This document shows, piece by piece, positions 8,234 through 17,337 of a stretch of DNA of 64,000 nt. Position 1 is the first letter of the stretch, and each line of letters starts with the position of its first letter. A program made the translations under genes and the position numbers. A model generated the notes under the pieces. It was not told the origin of the DNA. It ran no database searches and saw nothing but the letters and a program-made list of their open reading frames with translations. The DNA is from Dokdonia sp. Hel_I_53. GTDB lineage: Bacteria; Bacteroidota; Bacteroidia; Flavobacteriales; Flavobacteriaceae. Location: contig NZ_VISL01000001.1 of NCBI RefSeq assembly GCF_007827465.1, positions 2,189,001 to 2,253,000 on the forward strand, given 5' to 3'.

Positions 8234-8275
8234 TTTTTCGCGAAAGCAAAATCTCCATTCATACCTGCTAAAAAT

Positions 8276-8309
8276 ACAAAAAGGCTTAGCACTGTGCCAA
8301 ACCTTTTTT
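8276..8309 (-). terminator. Terminator after trxA
   Basis: A minus-strand hairpin (AAGGTTTGGCAC / TGCTAAGCCTT with mismatches) flanked by A and T runs, located 25 bp past the trxA stop. Confidence 0.75.
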
Positions 8310-8332
8310 ATAATCTTATAAAGCGGTATCGC

Positions 8333-8650
8333 TTATAAAAGTCCGTCTATTGCCTCTGTGTAAGTAGCTTTAGGTGCAACGCCTACTTGACGTCCTACAA
8401 CCTCACCACCTTTAAACATAAGTACTGTTGGTATGTTACGCACGCCATATTTTGCTGCAAATTCTTGGTTTGCATCTACGTCTACTTTTCCTACTACTGC
8501 TTTTCCTTCGTACTCTCCAGCAATCTCTTCGATTACAGGGCCTACCATACGACAAGGTCCACACCAAGCAGCCCAAAAGTCTACTAATACGGGCTTGTCG
8601 CTTTTTAATACTTGCTCTTCAAATGTTGCATCTGTGATTTCTAATGCCAT
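8333..8650 (-). CDS. trxA: Thioredoxin
   Basis: A 105-aa classical thioredoxin with the WCGPC active site (Cys30 and Cys33), the preceding VDFWAAW strand and the cis-proline segment [14 protein letters not shown]. It reduces disulfides in cytoplasmic proteins and would recycle MsrA. No signal peptide. A TAAATTTG -7-like box lies upstream on the minus strand at 8690-8697, but a -33 element at the right distance is not clear. A structured RNA-like element lies about 130 bp upstream. Confidence 0.97.
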   Translation of the reverse strand: MALEITDATFEEQVLKSDKPVLVDFWAAWCGPCRMVGPVIEEIAGEYEGKAVVGKVDVDANQEFAAKYGVRNIPTVLMFKGGEVVGRQVGVAPKATYTEAIDGLL

Positions 8651-8779
8651 AACTATATATTTTTAATGAGTTATCCTCTGTTTATATTACAAATTTAGTC
8701 AAATATCACTCCAAACCCCTTATGCTGCATATCACCTTTACTTATTGCGCCATTGTGGCAGGTTATACAAGTGTCTTGG

Positions 8780-8907
8780 GCGTGACCACAAGGGTCGGGC
8801 TTTCGCTACTACTCCTCGCAGCTACGGAGGTTTCGATCTCTCTCGACTTCTAGTCAAGATACGCAACCACCTCCGCTACTGTGGGGTAACCGCTCTATCC
8901 CTCACGC
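8780..8907 (-). ncRNA. Structured RNA-like element of unknown class
   Basis: On the minus strand the element opens with GCGTGAGGGATAG and closes with CCCGACCCTTGTGGTCACGC. The ends pair (GCGTGA with TCACGC), and just inside the 3' end is a GACC/GGTC hairpin. A central hairpin pairs TCTTGACT with AGTCGAGA around three bases, enclosed by CGGAGGT / ACCTCCG. It is GC-richer than its surroundings and has no supported reading frame. I recall similar GCGTGAGGGAT...TCACGCCC elements scattered in flavobacterial genomes but cannot name an Rfam family with certainty. It lies between the YugP peptidase and trxA, both on the same strand. Confidence 0.6.
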
Positions 8908-8934
8908 AAATATTCCTGCGGTTTTTTAATTCTG

Positions 8935-9636
8935 TTACCTCCTACTACCCAAAACTTGCAATGCAAAATAAAGTAAGGTAGCTAGTGAACCTATCGCTGC
9001 AACAAGATACGTACGTGCTGCCCATTTAAGGGAATCTTCTGCACCATCATATTCTTGCGGAGTCAACATGTTTTCAGTTTTTAACCATTTAAGCGCTCTA
9101 TTACTTGCATCATATTCTACGGGTAACGTAATAAAAGTAAAGATGGTGGTAAGTGCGTACAAACCTAATCCTACGATGGCCAAAATTCCGCCAAATTGTG
9201 TCGTAGCCATTAAAGCTATACCTCCAATGATAACCCACATGCTAAATTTTGAAGCAATTCCTACCACAGGAACCAACTTTGAGCGCATGGTTAACCAGCT
9301 GTACGCCGTGGCGTGTTGTACAGCGTGACCAACCTCATGTGCTGCAACCGCGGCTGCTGCTGCGTTACGCTGATTGTAAACTGCTTCACTTAGGTTCACT
9401 GTTTTATCTCTTGGATTGTAGTGATCTGTCAATCTTCCTGGAGTTGAAATAACACGTACATCTGTTATATTATTATCTGAAAGCATCTTTTGAGCAATCT
9501 CTGCACCAGACATGCCGTTTTGTAAATGTACATTTGAGTAGTGCTTAAATTTACTTTTAAGCTTGTTACTGACTAACCAGCTTACTAATGCGATGGCTCC
9601 CACAACGATGTAGTAGCCCATATATCCTCCTAACAT
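8935..9636 (-). CDS. Zinc metallopeptidase, YugP family
   Basis: A 233-aa membrane protein matching the YugP/Zn_peptidase_2 family. It has an N-terminal transmembrane helix (YYIVVGAIALVSWLV), the conserved DHYNPRDKTVNLSE segment and the zinc site HEVGH at residues 100-104 (His100, Glu101, His104). Two or three more hydrophobic helices follow (VVGIASKFSMWVIIGGIAL, GLYALTTIFTF and a C-terminal one). Substrates are unknown. Length and motif order are normal for the family. Confidence 0.9.
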   Translation of the reverse strand: MLGGYMGYYIVVGAIALVSWLVSNKLKSKFKHYSNVHLQNGMSGAEIAQKMLSDNNITDVRVISTPGRLTDHYNPRDKTVNLSEAVYNQRNAAAAAVAAHEVGHAVQHATAYSWLTMRSKLVPVVGIASKFSMWVIIGGIALMATTQFGGILAIVGLGLYALTTIFTFITLPVEYDASNRALKWLKTENMLTPQEYDGAEDSLKWAARTYLVAAIGSLATLLYFALQVLGSRR

Positions 9637-9746
9637 AATTTTCTATTTTAAGTCCTCTAAAGTTACAAAGTATACTGTAAATGTTATGCTAAAGTTTGCA
9701 ATAGGATTGTAGAAGATTCTAGTAGCAAGAATAGAGTTAATTAGAA

Positions 9747-10022
9747 TTAGGAAGATTTTTTACCATATTTAAGTTTAAAGAACACGAGTAGAAAAACAGA
9801 TACAATGGTTATTCCGTTTGCCAATAATAATGCAAGACTTTCCTTAAAAATCCCGTAAACAAACCAAAGGCTCACACCGGCAAAAAATAATGCTAGCATG
9901 TATAGGTTAAGTCCTGAGACATCCTTGGTTTTCCAAGTCTGGTAAACCTGAGGAAGAAAAGCGGCGGTAGTTAATGCCGCCGCTATTAATCCTATAATCT
10001 CTATGCCATCTATGTTTACCAT
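9747..10022 (-). CDS. SemiSWEET-family sugar transporter
   Basis: A three-helix PQ-loop protein of about 91 aa. The first helix ends with the PQ motif (AAFLPQVYQTWKTKDVSGL), and helices two and three are LFFAGVSLWFVYGIF and LLLANGITIVSVFLLVFF. SemiSWEETs dimerise to move sugars across the inner membrane. I chose the ATG at 10022 (MVNIDGIEIIGL), which matches typical family starts; another in-frame ATG at 10049 would add nine residues. The Lys-rich tail is common in these proteins. The transported sugar is not known. Confidence 0.85.
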   Translation of the reverse strand: MVNIDGIEIIGLIAAALTTAAFLPQVYQTWKTKDVSGLNLYMLALFFAGVSLWFVYGIFKESLALLLANGITIVSVFLLVFFKLKYGKKSS

Positions 10023-10111
10023 ATTCTCACATTTTAAAACTAAAGTCACTGTTCGTTAAAGCAATAAATAGCTTTTGAGGGTAAAGCGATATCTATGTGA
10101 AATGATACTTC

Positions 10112-13100
10112 TTACCCCACAATATTTACAATCTTCCCTGGAACGATAATTACTTTTTTAGGCTCCCGACCATTTAAATACATCTGTGTTTTTTCGTGAG
10201 CCATCACGGTTTTTTCAATCTCGTCCTTTGACATGTCTAAAGGTAGTTCTAAAGTAAACTTCATTTTCCCGTTAAAAGAAATAGGGTAGTTTTTAGAACT
10301 TTCTACTAAGTGACTAGCATCAAAAACAGGAAATGCAGCTTCAGAAATACTTTCGGTGTGTCCAAGTTTATTCCATAGCTCTTCTGCGATGTGTGGTGCA
10401 TAAGGAGCAATTAAGATTGCAAGCGGTTCTAGAACCTCACGAGAAGTACACTTTTGAGCATTTAATTCATTTACCGCAATCATAAATGTAGAGACAGAGG
10501 TATTGAAAGAGAAATTTTCAATGTCTTCTTCTACTTTTTTAATTGTTTTATGAAGTGTCTTTAAACTGTCTTTGCTGGCACCAGCCTCAGAGATATAAAA
10601 CTCAGCTTCTTCTTGCGGTACTTGTTTTGTTTCTTCTTTTTTGTCTTGTGGCACATAGTTGTGATATAACTTCCAGAATTTCTTTAAGAAACTATGTACA
10701 CCCGTAATACCTGCCGTGTTCCAAGGTTTTGCTTGCTCTAGCGGACCTAAAAACATCTCATACATACGTAAGGTATCTGCCCCGTACTGCTCACAGATTT
10801 CATCTGGATTGACCACGTTGTATTTGGACTTAGACATTTTTTCGACTTCGCGGGAAGCAGTAAATTTATCACTATCTACTTTTGCTACATTTCCTTCATC
10901 GTCAATAAAAATAGCATTTTCAAGTTCTGGTAGCCATCTAGAAAATTTATCTAAATCAACTTGATTTGAAGAGTCTATAAAACTAACATCTAAATGGGTT
11001 GGTATAAAATCCTTAATATTCGCTTTTGCCTTTACTAATTTCGGCCCGAATATTTCCCGCATTTGAAGCAGCAAGTTATTTTCGAAATTTACGACATCAA
11101 TTTCTTTTGATGATAATTTTTCATACATCCCTCCAGAAAAAATGATTGGAATTTTTTTCATCTTTTCTTTTATGTCTGAACCTTCCGAATCTAATCCAAA
11201 CCCAATCCATCTATAAACAAAAGCACTCGTCCCCAAGATCATCCCTTGGTTGATCATTTTTTGGAAAGGTTCTTCTACACCTACATAACCTCTGTCCTTT
11301 AAGAATTTTACCCAGAAGCGAGAGTACAACAAGTGTCCTGTTCCATGCTCAGAGCCTCCTATGTATAAATCTACATTGCCCCAGTAGTCTAATGCTTCTT
11401 TACTAGCAAACACTTGATCGCGCTGGGCTTTCTCCATATACCTAAAGAAATACCAGCTACTTCCTGCCCAACCCGGCATGGTGTTTAATTCTAATGGGAA
11501 AACTGTTTGGTCATCAATCAAATCATTAGATACGACTTCATTTTTTGAAGTATCCCACGCCCAAACATCGGCGCGGCCTAGTGGTGGTTCTCCTTCTTCT
11601 GTTGGAAGATATTTTTCTACTTCTGGGAGGCGTATAGGTAAATGCGCTACATCAATCATTTTAGGAATGCCGTTGTCGTAATATACTGGAAACGGCTCTC
11701 CCCAATATCGTTGACGACTAAAAACAGCATCGCGCAATCGATAATTTGTTTTACCAGATCCTGCACCCATTTTCTCAAGCTCGTAGATCGCAAGTTTTAC
11801 GGCCTTCTTATATTTCAAACCGTTGAGGAAGTCGGAGTTTGTAATTACCGTACCTTCTTTATCTGCATAGGCCTCCTCTGAAATATCAACACCTTCAAAA
11901 ACATTTGGAATAGGAATGCCAAAGTGCGTTGCAAAATCATGATCACGTTGATCACCACATGGTACAGCCATTACGGCTCCAGTACCATACCCCGCCAATA
12001 CATAATCACCTATCCAAATAGGAATAGGCTCCTTCGTAAATGGATGCTCTGCATAAGCTCCTGTAAAAGCACCAGAGATGGTTTTTACATCTGCCATACG
12101 ATCACGCTCAGAACGTTTTGCTGTAGCCTCAATGTATGCATCAACTTCTGCTTTTTGTGCTGGAGTGGTAATCTCCTGTACAAGATCTAACTCTGGTGCT
12201 AGTGTCATGAAGGAAACTCCAAAAATAGTATCAGGTCTAGTTGTAAAGACTTCAATTTTTTTATCGTGATCCTTTAAATCAAAAGAAACGGTAGCACCCA
12301 CAGATTTTCCAATCCAGTTGCGTTGTGTTTCTTTAATCGACTCACTCCAGTCTATGGTCTCTAACCCTTGCCTCAAGCGTTCTGCATAGGCCGAGATACG
12401 CATAGACCATTGAGTCATTTTTTTACGTACAACGGTGTGACCACCACGCTCAGAAACGCCATTTACAATCTCATCATTAGCTAAAACTGTTCCTAATGCT
12501 GGGCACCAGTTCACTTCAGTCTCAGCTAAGTAGGTGAGTCTATATTGTAATAAAATATCTTGTTGTTCTTTCTCTGTAAAGTTTGTCCACTCTGCAGCTG
12601 TAAATGGTGCAATACCTTCATCGCAAGCAGCGTTTATCTGGCTGTTTCCTTCTTTCGCAAAAGCGGAAACCAGCGTATCTATCTGCTCTGCCTTATTTGT
12701 ATCGTAATTATACCAAGAGTTAAACAGCTCTGTAAAAATCCACTGTGTCCATTTATAATAGGCAGGATCTGAAGTGCGTACTTCACGACTCCAGTCAAAA
12801 GAAAAACCTATTTTGTCTAACTGCTGGCGATAGCCTGCAATCTCATTACCTTGATTATCTACACCACCTTCAATATTGACCCTTGTGGTTACCGCGGGAT
12901 GCTGCCCTGTCTGGATAGCATATTGCTCTGCAGGAAGTCCAAAAGAATCATAACCCTGTGGATGAAGCACATTAAAACCCTTTAATCGCTTATAACGAGC
13001 ATACACATCACTAGCGATATACCCAAGTGGGTGACCTACGTGAAGTCCCGCTCCAGAAGGGTAAGGAAACATATCGAGCACATAATATTTAGGCTTATCG

Positions 13101-13183
13101 CTGTTATTTGATGCGTGAAAAGTGCCTTTGTCTGCCCAGTATTTTTGCCATTTGGCTTCAATCTCGTTAAAGTGATATTTCAT
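10112..13183 (-). CDS. leuS: Leucyl-tRNA synthetase
   Basis: A 1023-aa class I synthetase that charges tRNA-Leu. The HIGH-type motif is in YPSGAGLHVGHPLGY near residue 45, the CP1 editing domain follows (TTRPDTIFGVSFM) and the KMSKS loop is EKMSKSKYNVVNPD. The C-terminal anticodon-binding part is complete. It is longer than the usual bacterial enzyme. One reason is an atypical stretch between GTSAFVYR and PTHLDVSF (roughly 11000-11215), about 70 residues where I recall about 20 in relatives. The palindrome-like CTTTCGCAAAAGCGG lies inside the gene near 12653. A TAAATTTG -7-like box is at 13243-13250 and a full palindrome at 13204 lies in the leader. Confidence 0.97.
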   Translation of the reverse strand: MKYHFNEIEAKWQKYWADKGTFHASNNSDKPKYYVLDMFPYPSGAGLHVGHPLGYIASDVYARYKRLKGFNVLHPQGYDSFGLPAEQYAIQTGQHPAVTTRVNIEGGVDNQGNEIAGYRQQLDKIGFSFDWSREVRTSDPAYYKWTQWIFTELFNSWYNYDTNKAEQIDTLVSAFAKEGNSQINAACDEGIAPFTAAEWTNFTEKEQQDILLQYRLTYLAETEVNWCPALGTVLANDEIVNGVSERGGHTVVRKKMTQWSMRISAYAERLRQGLETIDWSESIKETQRNWIGKSVGATVSFDLKDHDKKIEVFTTRPDTIFGVSFMTLAPELDLVQEITTPAQKAEVDAYIEATAKRSERDRMADVKTISGAFTGAYAEHPFTKEPIPIWIGDYVLAGYGTGAVMAVPCGDQRDHDFATHFGIPIPNVFEGVDISEEAYADKEGTVITNSDFLNGLKYKKAVKLAIYELEKMGAGSGKTNYRLRDAVFSRQRYWGEPFPVYYDNGIPKMIDVAHLPIRLPEVEKYLPTEEGEPPLGRADVWAWDTSKNEVVSNDLIDDQTVFPLELNTMPGWAGSSWYFFRYMEKAQRDQVFASKEALDYWGNVDLYIGGSEHGTGHLLYSRFWVKFLKDRGYVGVEEPFQKMINQGMILGTSAFVYRWIGFGLDSEGSDIKEKMKKIPIIFSGGMYEKLSSKEIDVVNFENNLLLQMREIFGPKLVKAKANIKDFIPTHLDVSFIDSSNQVDLDKFSRWLPELENAIFIDDEGNVAKVDSDKFTASREVEKMSKSKYNVVNPDEICEQYGADTLRMYEMFLGPLEQAKPWNTAGITGVHSFLKKFWKLYHNYVPQDKKEETKQVPQEEAEFYISEAGASKDSLKTLHKTIKKVEEDIENFSFNTSVSTFMIAVNELNAQKCTSREVLEPLAILIAPYAPHIAEELWNKLGHTESISEAAFPVFDASHLVESSKNYPISFNGKMKFTLELPLDMSKDEIEKTVMAHEKTQMYLNGREPKKVIIVPGKIVNIVG

Positions 13184-13203
13184 TAGGTATGTGTTGTAGT
13201 TAC

Positions 13204-13217
13204 GCTTTCGCGAAAGC
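13204..13217. repeat. Dispersed palindrome (leuS leader)
   Basis: Perfect copy 20 bp before the leuS start. Confidence 0.95.
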
Positions 13218-13352
13218 GGAATAGGTCTCAGTTTTAAGACGGCAAATTTACAATTATTTATACGGATAGAATTTTGCAGCGAGGATCACTGGAAAATGAA
13301 GATTTTCTTAGCGTAAGATTTGAAGATTAGCTTTGGATAAGAGAAGCCGTTT

Positions 13353-13913
13353 TTATTTTTTCCACTCAATTGTTTCCATTAAATGACGGATGTCATTTTT
13401 GAGGTATACTGCGGCTGGGTAAATGCTATCGTAATTGGGCTTTGTATTGAAGTAAATAGAACCCGTAAGAAAATGATTAGTACTATCTGTAATGTAAAAT
13501 TGCGATTGAGAGGCGGCATTCCCTTTTACATCATAAAACATCCCGTAGGCATTTTGCTTTTCATTAATGTATTTTTCCTCAATAATATCGTCTGCTTTGC
13601 GTACGTGCTCATACGTAAGTTTTTGAGCATCACTGAGGAGTGCATTGATGTTATCCTCTACCTTTCTATAAGTTAAAAAAATACTTCCGTCGAGGCTAGG
13701 GTATTCAATTGTAGCTGCGCAGTTATTTTTTAGGTATAAATTGCTTAAATCATTTTTATCAAAAGAATATGTGCACTCAGTGATAACTCTTTTATACGTT
13801 GGAGCAGGGTAGGAGAGACTTAGTTGACTTTTTGGTTTAGGTAGGGTGTCTCCACCACAGGCGGCAAAGAGATAAAAACTGATTAAGATTAAAATGCCTT
13901 TAAAAGTTCTCAA
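13353..13913 (-). CDS. gldD: Gliding motility lipoprotein GldD
   Basis: A 186-aa lipoprotein; the lipobox is at FAACG with the lipid-bearing Cys at residue 19. The mature part has the GldD blocks PAPTYKRV, AATIEYPSLDGSIFLTYR and GSIYFNTKPNYDSI. GldD is required for Flavobacterium gliding and T9SS function, though its exact role is not known. Its start overlaps the gldE stop by 4 bases (ATGA), so the two are translationally coupled. The order ssb-gldE-gldD is the conserved flavobacterial arrangement. Confidence 0.93.
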   Translation of the reverse strand: MRTFKGILILISFYLFAACGGDTLPKPKSQLSLSYPAPTYKRVITECTYSFDKNDLSNLYLKNNCAATIEYPSLDGSIFLTYRKVEDNINALLSDAQKLTYEHVRKADDIIEEKYINEKQNAYGMFYDVKGNAASQSQFYITDSTNHFLTGSIYFNTKPNYDSIYPAAVYLKNDIRHLMETIEWKK

Positions 13914-15232
13914 GATAGGATCGTAAATTTAAGTTGTTTGATACGTTTTTTGTCAATTGCTTCTATGGTAAACGCATAATTTTCGTAATTTATTACTTCA
14001 TTTTTACGTGGAAAACCACCTGAGATTTCTAAGACAAAACCTGCAACAGTTTCTGCTTCTCCTTTTTTCATTTCAAAGATGGAATCATCTTCAATTTTTA
14101 TAATTCTGTAAAAATCTTTGAGAGAAGTTTTTCCGTCAAATACCCAATTGTTGTCGTCAAGCTTAGAGTAGATGATATTTTCATCGTCAAACTCGTCTGA
14201 AATGTCACCTACAATTTCTTCAATAATATCTTCAAGAGAGATAAGTCCACTGGTGCCTCCATACTCATCTACTACAATAGCGAGATGATTTTTTTTCTCT
14301 TTAAATTCTGCGAGAAGATCATCTAACTTTTTATTTTCTGGTACAAAATAGGGTTCGCGTATCAGTTGTGCCCAGTCAAACTCTTTCTTACTGAGGTGTG
14401 GAAGTAAATCTTTAATGTAGAGAATTCCAATAATAGTGTCTATACTATCTTCAAAAACAGGAATTCTAGAAAATCCGTTTTCTGTTATTTGAGGGAGTAT
14501 GGTGGCGTAGCTGTCTTCTTTATTAAGCGCAAATAAATCCATGCGAGGACGCATTACTTGTTTTGTATCTGTATTACCAAAAGAGACAATTCCTTGTAAG
14601 ATTTTTTGTTCTTCTGAGGTGGTATCCTCTTCACTGGTAAGTTCTAATGCCTGAGAGAGTTGGTCTACATTGAAACTTGTTTTTTGCTCGCCTAATTTAT
14701 TCTGGATCCATAGCGTAGCATGTCTCATAGGTCCACTAAGTGGGGTGAAAATTACATCCATCACCCTAAGAGGATATGCCATAAGTGTGGCAAATTTTTT
14801 ATTATTTCTTATAGCATAAACCTTGGGTAAAATTTCTCCAAAGAGCAAAATTAAAAACGTAATTAAAACGACCTCAAGTAAAAAACGTATTTCAATACCA
14901 ATAAATTTTTGAGTGATATTGGCAAAAATAACCTCACCCAAACTTGCAAAAAGTAATACGATGGCAATGTTAATGGCATTATTTGCGACTAAAATGGTGG
15001 CGAGTAGTTTTTTTGGTTTACTTAGTAGCTTTTTAACCACCAGCATTTTACGATCTGCAATTTGTCCTTCTGTCTCAATTAGGTCATTAGGAGATAAAGA
15101 GAAAAAGGCAACCTCTGCACCACTTATAAGCGCAGAGCATATAAGTAAAATGATAAGCGTGACTATAGAAAATAAACTTGCTGAGTCAAGAGCAAGGAAA
15201 ATTATAAATAAGGGTTCGGGGTCTGGGTCCAA
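13910..15232 (-). CDS. gldE: Gliding motility-associated protein GldE (CNNM/CorC-type)
   Basis: A 440-aa membrane protein. The N-terminal DUF21/CNNM region has about four hydrophobic segments (residues ~15-165), then two CBS domains (about 200-330; MRPRMDLFALNKEDSY, VPENKKLDDLLAEFKE, then DEYGGTSGLISLEDIIEEIVGDI), and a C-terminal CorC_HlyC domain. It resembles magnesium/cobalt transport-associated proteins. In Flavobacterium, GldE partially overlaps GldD function. Start codon and length agree with the family. It is coupled to gldD by a 4-bp overlap and lies 18 bp downstream of ssb. Confidence 0.93.
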   Translation of the reverse strand: MDPDPEPLFIIFLALDSASLFSIVTLIILLICSALISGAEVAFFSLSPNDLIETEGQIADRKMLVVKKLLSKPKKLLATILVANNAINIAIVLLFASLGEVIFANITQKFIGIEIRFLLEVVLITFLILLFGEILPKVYAIRNNKKFATLMAYPLRVMDVIFTPLSGPMRHATLWIQNKLGEQKTSFNVDQLSQALELTSEEDTTSEEQKILQGIVSFGNTDTKQVMRPRMDLFALNKEDSYATILPQITENGFSRIPVFEDSIDTIIGILYIKDLLPHLSKKEFDWAQLIREPYFVPENKKLDDLLAEFKEKKNHLAIVVDEYGGTSGLISLEDIIEEIVGDISDEFDDENIIYSKLDDNNWVFDGKTSLKDFYRIIKIEDDSIFEMKKGEAETVAGFVLEISGGFPRKNEVINYENYAFTIEAIDKKRIKQLKFTILS

Positions 15233-15249
15233 AGGCGTATTATTTTAAT

Positions 15250-15732
15250 TTAAAACGGCAAATCATCTACATCCTCATTCGTACTGCTTGGTGTAGCGGG
15301 TTGGGAGGGTTGATTAGGATTGTAAGGCTGAGCTTGGGCTTTAGGCTGCGCAGCTTGATAGGCACTTTGATTACCAGACTGCGAAGTGTTATCTCCTTTA
15401 GGTGACAAAAAGGTAAATTCCTGACATTGGATTTCTGTGCTGTAGCGATCTAAACCTTTGTCATCTGTCCATTTTCTAGTTTTAAGACGACCTTCAATAT
15501 ATACCTTATCTCCTTTTTTTAAGTACTTTTCGCAAATTTCGGCAGCTTTATTGCGCACAACTATATTGTGCCATTCAGTATTACTTACGCGCTCTCCTGT
15601 CGTGCGATTTACATATTCCTCATTAGTCGCTACTGGAAATCTGCCTATAGACCCACCTCCTTCAAAATAGTTCATCTTCACATCATCTCCCGTGTGACCT
15701 ATAAGAATCACTTTATTTATTGTTCCTGCCAT
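15250..15732 (-). CDS. ssb: Single-stranded DNA-binding protein
   Basis: A 160-aa SSB. The OB-fold occupies about residues 1-108 (VILIGHTGDDVKMNYF, TEWHNIVVRNKAAEICEKYL, GDKVYIEGRLKTRKW). A Gln/Pro-rich linker follows (about 115-150) and the tail ends in the acidic tip DDLPF used to recruit repair and replication proteins. It lies in the conserved block mutY-ssb-gldE-gldD, 18 bp upstream of gldE, and is probably in the same transcript. Confidence 0.97.
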   Translation of the reverse strand: MAGTINKVILIGHTGDDVKMNYFEGGGSIGRFPVATNEEYVNRTTGERVSNTEWHNIVVRNKAAEICEKYLKKGDKVYIEGRLKTRKWTDDKGLDRYSTEIQCQEFTFLSPKGDNTSQSGNQSAYQAAQPKAQAQPYNPNQPSQPATPSSTNEDVDDLPF

Positions 15733-15833
15733 AATATCAAATGTAATAAATTCTCAGATGTGTGTAGGTTAATGCTATTGTATAAATGTAAAAGATTCTT
15801 GAGATCTTTAAAAATTTGATATAGAAATGCGTG

Positions 15834-16892
15834 TTATGTTTTATCAAAAAAAGCGTCTATAAAATTCTCTATGAGAACAGGGACCGGAAAATTTCTAATG
15901 TTTTTTACCGCTATTACCTCATTCTCTAAAGAGTTTACCTCTATAATCCAGAAAGTCGTGTAAAGATGCTGATGGGATAATTTATGAAGTACAGGTTTGT
16001 CATTATACCTTATAATATTTGTGGTTTCAATGTTTTTTAATGCTGTGGAGGCGTTTACGCTTTCGCGAAAGCGTACTTCCTCCTTCTCATCCACAAAATG
16101 ATCTGTTTCTATAAGTGGAAATTCATAGAGCCCCTGCCAGATACCTTTTCCTTTACGCTGTTTAAGAATTGTGGTCTGATCCTTAGAGTTAAATACAAGA
16201 TAATTAAGATGTCGATATTTAACCTTGGTTTTTTTTAATTTAACCGGTAATCTATGTATACTATTGTTCTGAAAGGCAGTACAGCGATCATTATATATAC
16301 AATGGAGGCAATAAGGATTTTGAGGTTTACAATGGATAGCGCCAAATTCCATAATTGCTTGATTGAAATCTGCTGGTCGTTTTTTATCAATCAATTCTTG
16401 TGCTAAGGCTTTAAATTCTTTTATTCCCTCAGTACTATTTATTGGAGTTTCAATGCCAAACACCCTAGAGAGCACTCTATATACATTGCCATCTACCACA
16501 GCGGTAGGTTCATTAAAACATATGCTAGCTATGGCGCTTGCAGTATAATCTCCTACCCCTTTTAATTTTTTAATTTCTGAATAAGTTGATGGAAATTTCC
16601 CGTCCATTTCATTTACGATCATTTTGGCAGAAAAGTGTAGGTTCCGACCTCGTGAATAATAACCTAGTCCTTGCCATAATTTAAGGACCTCTTCCTCACT
16701 AGCTGCAGCAAGATCTTGAACGGTTGGAAAAGCTTCTGTAAAAGAAATGTAGTAGGGTAAACCTTGCGCTACTCGCGTTTGTTGAAGTATGATTTCTGAG
16801 AGCCAAATTTTATAAGGATCTGTGGTGTTGCGCCACGGCATATCTCGTTTATGCTCTATGTACCATGTAATGAGTTTGTTAGAAAACGACAC
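15834..16892 (-). CDS. mutY: A/G-specific adenine DNA glycosylase
   Basis: A 352-aa MutY that removes adenine opposite 8-oxoguanine. The catalytic Glu33 lies in SEIILQQTR, the helix-hairpin-helix is LKGVGDYTA, the catalytic Asp134 is in VVDGN, and the [4Fe-4S] cysteines are at 188, 195, 198 and 204. The C-terminal NUDIX-like domain (GIWQGLYEFPLIE) reads the oxidised base. A perfect dispersed palindrome at 16059-16072 is translated in frame as RFRES in the linker region of this C-terminal domain. It is divergent to hup. Confidence 0.96.
   Translation of the reverse strand: MSFSNKLITWYIEHKRDMPWRNTTDPYKIWLSEIILQQTRVAQGLPYYISFTEAFPTVQDLAAASEEEVLKLWQGLGYYSRGRNLHFSAKMIVNEMDGKFPSTYSEIKKLKGVGDYTASAIASICFNEPTAVVDGNVYRVLSRVFGIETPINSTEGIKEFKALAQELIDKKRPADFNQAIMEFGAIHCKPQNPYCLHCIYNDRCTAFQNNSIHRLPVKLKKTKVKYRHLNYLVFNSKDQTTILKQRKGKGIWQGLYEFPLIETDHFVDEKEEVRFRESVNASTALKNIETTNIIRYNDKPVLHKLSHQHLYTTFWIIEVNSLENEVIAVKNIRNFPVPVLIENFIDAFFDKT
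16059..16072. repeat. Dispersed palindrome (coding, RFRES)
   Basis: Perfect copy inside mutY. Confidence 0.95.
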
Positions 16893-16951
16893 CTTTCTAT
16901 TTTGTTTTGAGCAAAACTAGATGTTATCTACCTATTTTTTAAAAGATTATG

Positions 16952-16984
16952 TTTGATTCTTTGAAATTTTATTGCCTATATTTG
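16952..16984 (+). promoter_or_regulatory. Promoter of hup
   Basis: TTTG (16952-16955), 21 bp, then TATATTTG (16977-16984). The predicted leader to the hup ATG is about 30 nt. Confidence 0.8.
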
Positions 16985-17021
16985 CAATCTTGAATTTTTA
17001 ACCCCCTAAATATTTGACATT

Positions 17022-17312
17022 ATGACGAAAGCTGATATCGTAGCGAAGGTTTCTGAGAAACTAGGTATCGAAAAAAATGACGTGCAGGCAACTATCGAAT
17101 CTTTTATGGAAGAAGTGAAAACTTCTTTAGAAGGCGGAGATAACGTGTACTTAAGAGGATTCGGTAGCTTTATTATCAAAACTAGAGCTGAGAAAACTGG
17201 TAGAAATATTTCAAAAAATACGACTATCAAAATACCAGCACATAATATTCCAGCGTTCAAGCCTGCTAAAGTTTTTGTAGAAGGCGTAAAAACGAACGTT
17301 AGCGTAGACTAA
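17022..17312 (+). CDS. hup: HU/IHF-family DNA-binding protein
   Basis: A 96-aa histone-like protein. Visible are the N-terminal helical part (MTKADIVAKVSEKLGIEK), GDNVYLRGFGSF and the DNA-binding arm segment TGRNISKNTTIKIPAHNIPAFKPAK. It bends and compacts DNA as a dimer. It has a consensus promoter and is followed after 25 bp by a 30-codon basic mini-gene, with a terminator after both, so the two are likely co-transcribed. Divergent to mutY. Confidence 0.95.
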   Translation: MTKADIVAKVSEKLGIEKNDVQATIESFMEEVKTSLEGGDNVYLRGFGSFIIKTRAEKTGRNISKNTTIKIPAHNIPAFKPAKVFVEGVKTNVSVD

Positions 17313-17337
17313 TAAATAATTTAAAACACTCATTTTT

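Noticed and set aside
8745..8981. A 78-codon frame on the plus strand over the structured element
   Set aside because: It lies opposite the folded element and runs into the YugP peptidase gene; codon use is poor and no homologue is recognised.
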